From: Symbiodinium natans
Lineage: Eukaryota > Sar > Dinophyceae > Suessiales > Symbiodiniaceae
Length of the DNA stretch: 34,000 nucleotides
Assembly (NCBI GenBank): GCA_905221605.1
Contig: CAJNDS010002506.1
Location: 173,501-207,500, forward strand
Reading direction: 5' to 3'
The position numbers were made by a program, and so were the translations under genes. Below the pieces are notes generated by a model. It was not told the origin of the DNA and did not search any database. It saw only the letters and a program-made list of their open reading frames with translations. This document shows, piece by piece, positions 31,101-34,000 of this stretch. The first letter of the stretch is position 1. Each line of letters starts with the position of its first letter.

Positions 31101-32508
31101 TGCGGCCAGTCGACTGGATCCGCCACCACATTCCAGGACCTGGCGCAATCTGGATCCCCAAAGTTAACCAAAAATCCCGTGTGATGGCGTCGCGTTGCCC
31201 CAAGACACGCCGAAAACCGTAGGGCAACCGCAGATCACCACGCCGGCATGCAACAGCGGACATGACCCAAGTTGTGAGCAGGCCTCAGCACCATCATCCC
31301 GGACGAGAAGCTGAAAAAGCATCCCGATGTCATGGCCCACCTCAATGAGCACATGCAGAAAATGCCAACGCTGTTTTCTGTAAAGAGCATCCTGGACCTC
31401 GCACTGACCTCGGTGCCACGGCTCCAAGTAGAGACAAGAGGCACCGCCAGGTTTCCGCCTGTATCCATGGCTGGCAGTACTCCAAGTCACCAAATCACAA
31501 GCCCTGTTGCCGCTATGGTTCAGATTTGGGGTTTACGGTTTCGTGAAAAGCACCGATGTTCGTAGTTGGAGTGCAATGGTACAGTTGCCATGATTAGCTG
31601 CTACGGTGGCAGCTGCCATGATGTCTCGACACTTCTTCACTAGGTCAACATCATGATGGATGCCAACCTGGTACTGCAGATTGAGGCCTTCCGGCGGAGG
31701 GCCTGGCTCCATGGTGTGACCATCCAGTATCCGAGACATGCCAGGCCGCCACGGCCAAGAAGGGCTTCCGGCAGAACAGCGGCATCTCGGGCCTGGCGCC
31801 CGAGATCCTCACGTGGTTTGGCCCAAGCTGCGCATGAGCTCAGGGCCTTTTCGGTCTTGTGGAGGTTGAGGGGAAGCTCAGGTGTCAGGTGTTCAGGTGT
31901 CAAGAGTTGGAGAAAAATCCAAGAGCTTGCGCAGCAAGCTCAAGCTTTCTTGAACATACCGCCCTTGTTCAACAGTGGAGACGATGTTACTTTTTTGGCA
32001 TGGAATGGGGCGTGGTCTCTGCACACATTGTGTCAACGTGAGCTGAGGCTTTGCGGCGGCAGATATGATCCTTTCGATTTCAATCTGACGAAGGAGCAGC
32101 ACCTTGGTGTGTAAACCCTAAACCCTAAACCCCAAACCCTAAGCCCTAAGCCCTAAGCCCTAAACCCTAAACCCTAAACCCTAAACCCTAAACCCTAAAC
32201 CCTAAACCCTAAACCCTAAACCCTAAACCCTAAACCCTAAACCCTAAACCCTAAACCCTAAACCTTAAACCCTAAACCCTAAACCTAAACCCTAAACCCC
32301 AAACCCCAAACCAGAACCCTAAACCCTAAACCCTAAATCCTAAACTCAGCGAGGGCTCGATGGAGCGTGCAGCAGAGCCCGAGCGGCCGCTGCCGAGCTA
32401 GGCAGAGCCGAGCAGCTCAGCTGCGAGAGGCTTTGCAATTTGGTAGCGTCTGCAAGCTGCGCCGGAGGGTTAAGCCTTCAGCTTGGGCCTGGAACTGACA
32501 CTTGGCGA
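28141..32508 (+). CDS. Patatin-like phospholipase (multi-exon)
   Basis: Patatin-like enzymes hydrolyse ester bonds of lipids with a Ser-Asp dyad. The exons I propose are: to 28274 (CEEWSLRCHEFFDINTPG); 28341-28451 (DAKAAKKFNEYVPRLRLF); 28858-28906 (DALAIYGCGCSA, the Gly-rich oxyanion loop); 29009-29054 (THVGGLRALERHGM); 29244-29336 (LAGVSAGSVVAAML, nucleophile elbow GxSxG); 29893-29995 (LPFYKIALPELGALVRVL); 30103-30187; 30746-30892 (RLVILACELDSG, then VRMSMGVPGLMEPF); 31017-31136 (VYCDGGMCNDFPVDAL, the catalytic Asp in DGG); 31282-31427 (KHPDVMAHLNEHMQKM); 31644-31715; 31745-31831; 31905 to about 32110; and a last exon from 32350. Phases agree at all joins up to 32110. Donors needed are GT, GC (30893) and GA (28275, 28907, 29055). 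The final frame after 32350 is ambiguous. The 5' end is not found. Family assignment is strong; individual boundaries are by eye. Confidence 0.85.
28280..28316. repeat. TTTAGGG tract D, inside a 66-nt intron
   Basis: Five TTTAGGG-type units, one as TTCAGGG, lie at the 5' side of the predicted intron 28275-28340 in the patatin-like gene. Orientation is opposite to arrays A-C. Confidence 0.85.
28608..28830. repeat. Degenerate CA-rich repeat (TTACACGC-type)
   Basis: An irregular array of 8- to 10-bp words such as TTACACGC, TTGCACGC and TTGGACGC, ending in a (CA)n. It lies in the predicted intron 28452-28857 of the patatin-like gene. Confidence 0.8.
29747..29880. repeat. CCCTAAA telomere-type array B
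   Basis: About 19 units in plus orientation, nearly perfect until the last few. The array ends 12 bases before the acceptor CTCTGAG (29892) of the 29893 exon, so it forms the 3' part of that intron. Confidence 0.95.
32111..32349. repeat. CCCTAAA telomere-type array C = whole intron
   Basis: The sequence begins GTAAACCCTAAACCC right after an exon and ends CCTAAACTCAG at 32349, with only CCCTAAA units and variants (AAGCCC, AAACCCC) between. It has both a donor and an acceptor at its limits, so the predicted 239-nt intron is built of telomere-type repeat throughout. Confidence 0.85.
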
Positions 32509-32786
32509 GTAAGGCCTTAGCCATACCACCACGTGAGGTAGGCTTACGAGTGTGCCCGGCCACACCTTTCTACGTAGTTGCCAGTGAGGTAACCGGTTTG
32601 TGTGGGGGTCCCCCCCGCCCTCCTCGGGGCGCCCCCAGTGGCCAGCCGCAGTGTGCCGGACCAGACCAGCCGAAGAATCGGCCAAAGGACCTTACTGGGA
32701 AGGTCCCCACCTCCTCCCTTGAAGCCTTTCCAGTAATGACGCAAAAACAGCGGTAGTGCAGCAAAGGCTCGCACACTCCCAATGTA

Positions 32787-33340
<554 letters not shown>

Positions 33341-33422
33341 AGCCGAGCTGCGTGCAGCCACTCATAGTCTATCAGTGCGGGACTAAAAGAAGATCGAGAC
33401 CAACGTTCATTGTATCAGTGCA

Positions 33423-33965
33423 ATGGCTTCGAGCAGCGACTCCAGCGACTCTTCGACCAGCCGTGGACGCCGTGCGGCGGGCCTGTTTTCAAGAAATAAC
33501 AACATGGATTGTGTAAAGCCGTCTGGCCAGGCAGGACACGACGCCCTTCTCACACTAGCTAGAAGACGTGTGGCGGGCCTGTCTTCAAGAAATAGGAGCG
33601 CAAGAGTACGGACTGCTTTATGTGTGTAACCGCTCTGGCCAGGCAGGAAACGAAGCTCCAAAGTCCGGGGAAGGCCGTGCAATCATTGTTTCATGCTGCT
33701 GTGTGGGCTGTGGGCAACCTGCGTCAGACCTCTTTGCCGGACGCGCCTGAAGCAAAGCTCCCTGCTTCTGCCTTATTTTATCGGTGCCCAGGCCCGTCAG
33801 TGTTGGCGTCAGATTCGTGCTCAGGTGCTGCAACTTCGCGTGCGCCTCGACGAGCTGGGCTTGTCTGTGAAGGGCACGAAGCCAGAGCTTGTGCAGAGAC
33901 TGATGGCCTGTGTGCAGGACTTTGCCGTGTTCGTTGTCTTCTTTGAAGATTCCGCCTCATCCTAG
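33423..33965 (+). CDS. SAP-domain protein, 3' side may continue past window
   Basis: The ATG at 33423 follows an AG by four bases (TATCAG|TGCA) and opens MASSSDSSDSSTSRGRR, a Ser/Asp start. After AG 33823-33824 an exon reads LQLRVRLDELGLSVKGTKPE then LVQRLMAC. This fits the SAP motif, a two-helix DNA-binding module with the order L-x-x-L-x-x-x-G-L-x-x-x-G-x-K-x-x-L-x-x-R-L. SAP proteins typically act in chromatin or RNA processing in the nucleus. Both exons are in the same frame modulo 3. The stretch between contains a duplicated segment and probably one or more introns. An in-frame stop occurs at about 33963; a donor near 33910 could precede it. Confidence 0.65.
33473..33655. repeat. Diverged tandem duplication, about 96-112 bp
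   Basis: GGCGGGCCTGT followed by CTTCAAGAAATA or TTTCAAGAAATA, and then CTGGCCAGGCAGGA, occur in the same order at 33476 and 33572. The spacing differs by an internal indel. It lies between the first exon and the SAP exon of the SAP-domain gene. Confidence 0.7.
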
Positions 33966-34000
33966 TTGCGCAGGAGAAGCTCGATCACTTTCCTACCATC

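Overview
This window is eukaryotic nuclear DNA, most likely from a dinoflagellate, possibly a Symbiodiniaceae-type genome. No ribosome-binding sites or operons are visible. Coding blocks are short and separated by introns that need GT, GC and GA donors with AG|G acceptors, a mix known from dinoflagellates. Third codon positions in the best exons are mostly G or C. Several arrays of the TTTAGGG/CCCTAAA heptamer, the telomere unit reported for plants and dinoflagellates, lie inside the window. A degenerate RT/RNase H retroelement, a cold-shock-domain protein and a SAP-domain protein fit the same picture. The genus cannot be fixed from sequence alone.

Layout: 1-1500 holds an exact 37-copy 9-bp satellite and little else. 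1320-2374 is a cold-shock-domain gene with a Gly/Cys-rich tail. 2375-13000 has scattered exon-like blocks of unknown function, an AT-rich patch near 8200-8530, and long empty stretches rich in degenerate TTTAGGG. 12680-18460 holds several strong but unassigned plus-strand exon clusters (12680-13180, 14133-14820, 15651-15955, 16880-17170, 18169-18352). 19186-19633 is a decayed retroelement. 20446-22544 is a multi-exon coiled-coil gene. 23447-25002 holds two more exon groups, the second with a clear ATG just after a splice acceptor. 26784-26881 is a nested foldback. 28141-32508 is the best-resolved locus: a patatin-like phospholipase whose catalytic Ser and Asp exons and reading-frame phases can be followed through about 13 exons. 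32787-33340 is a microsatellite-bearing duplication. 33423 to the window end is a Ser-rich N-terminus followed by a SAP domain.

The most striking pattern is the position of the telomere-type repeats. In the patatin gene one intron (about 32111-32349) is built almost entirely of CCCTAAA units from donor to acceptor. Another (28275-28340) is about half TTTAGGG, and a third (29337-29892) carries an array ending 12 nt before its acceptor. Similar repeats sit beside exon edges in the coiled-coil gene and elsewhere. The heptamer itself contains splice-signal-like strings (GTAAAC, CTAAAC, TTTAG|GG). Insertion of telomere repeats as ready-made introns is therefore a testable idea. All exon models are by eye, without RNA evidence.
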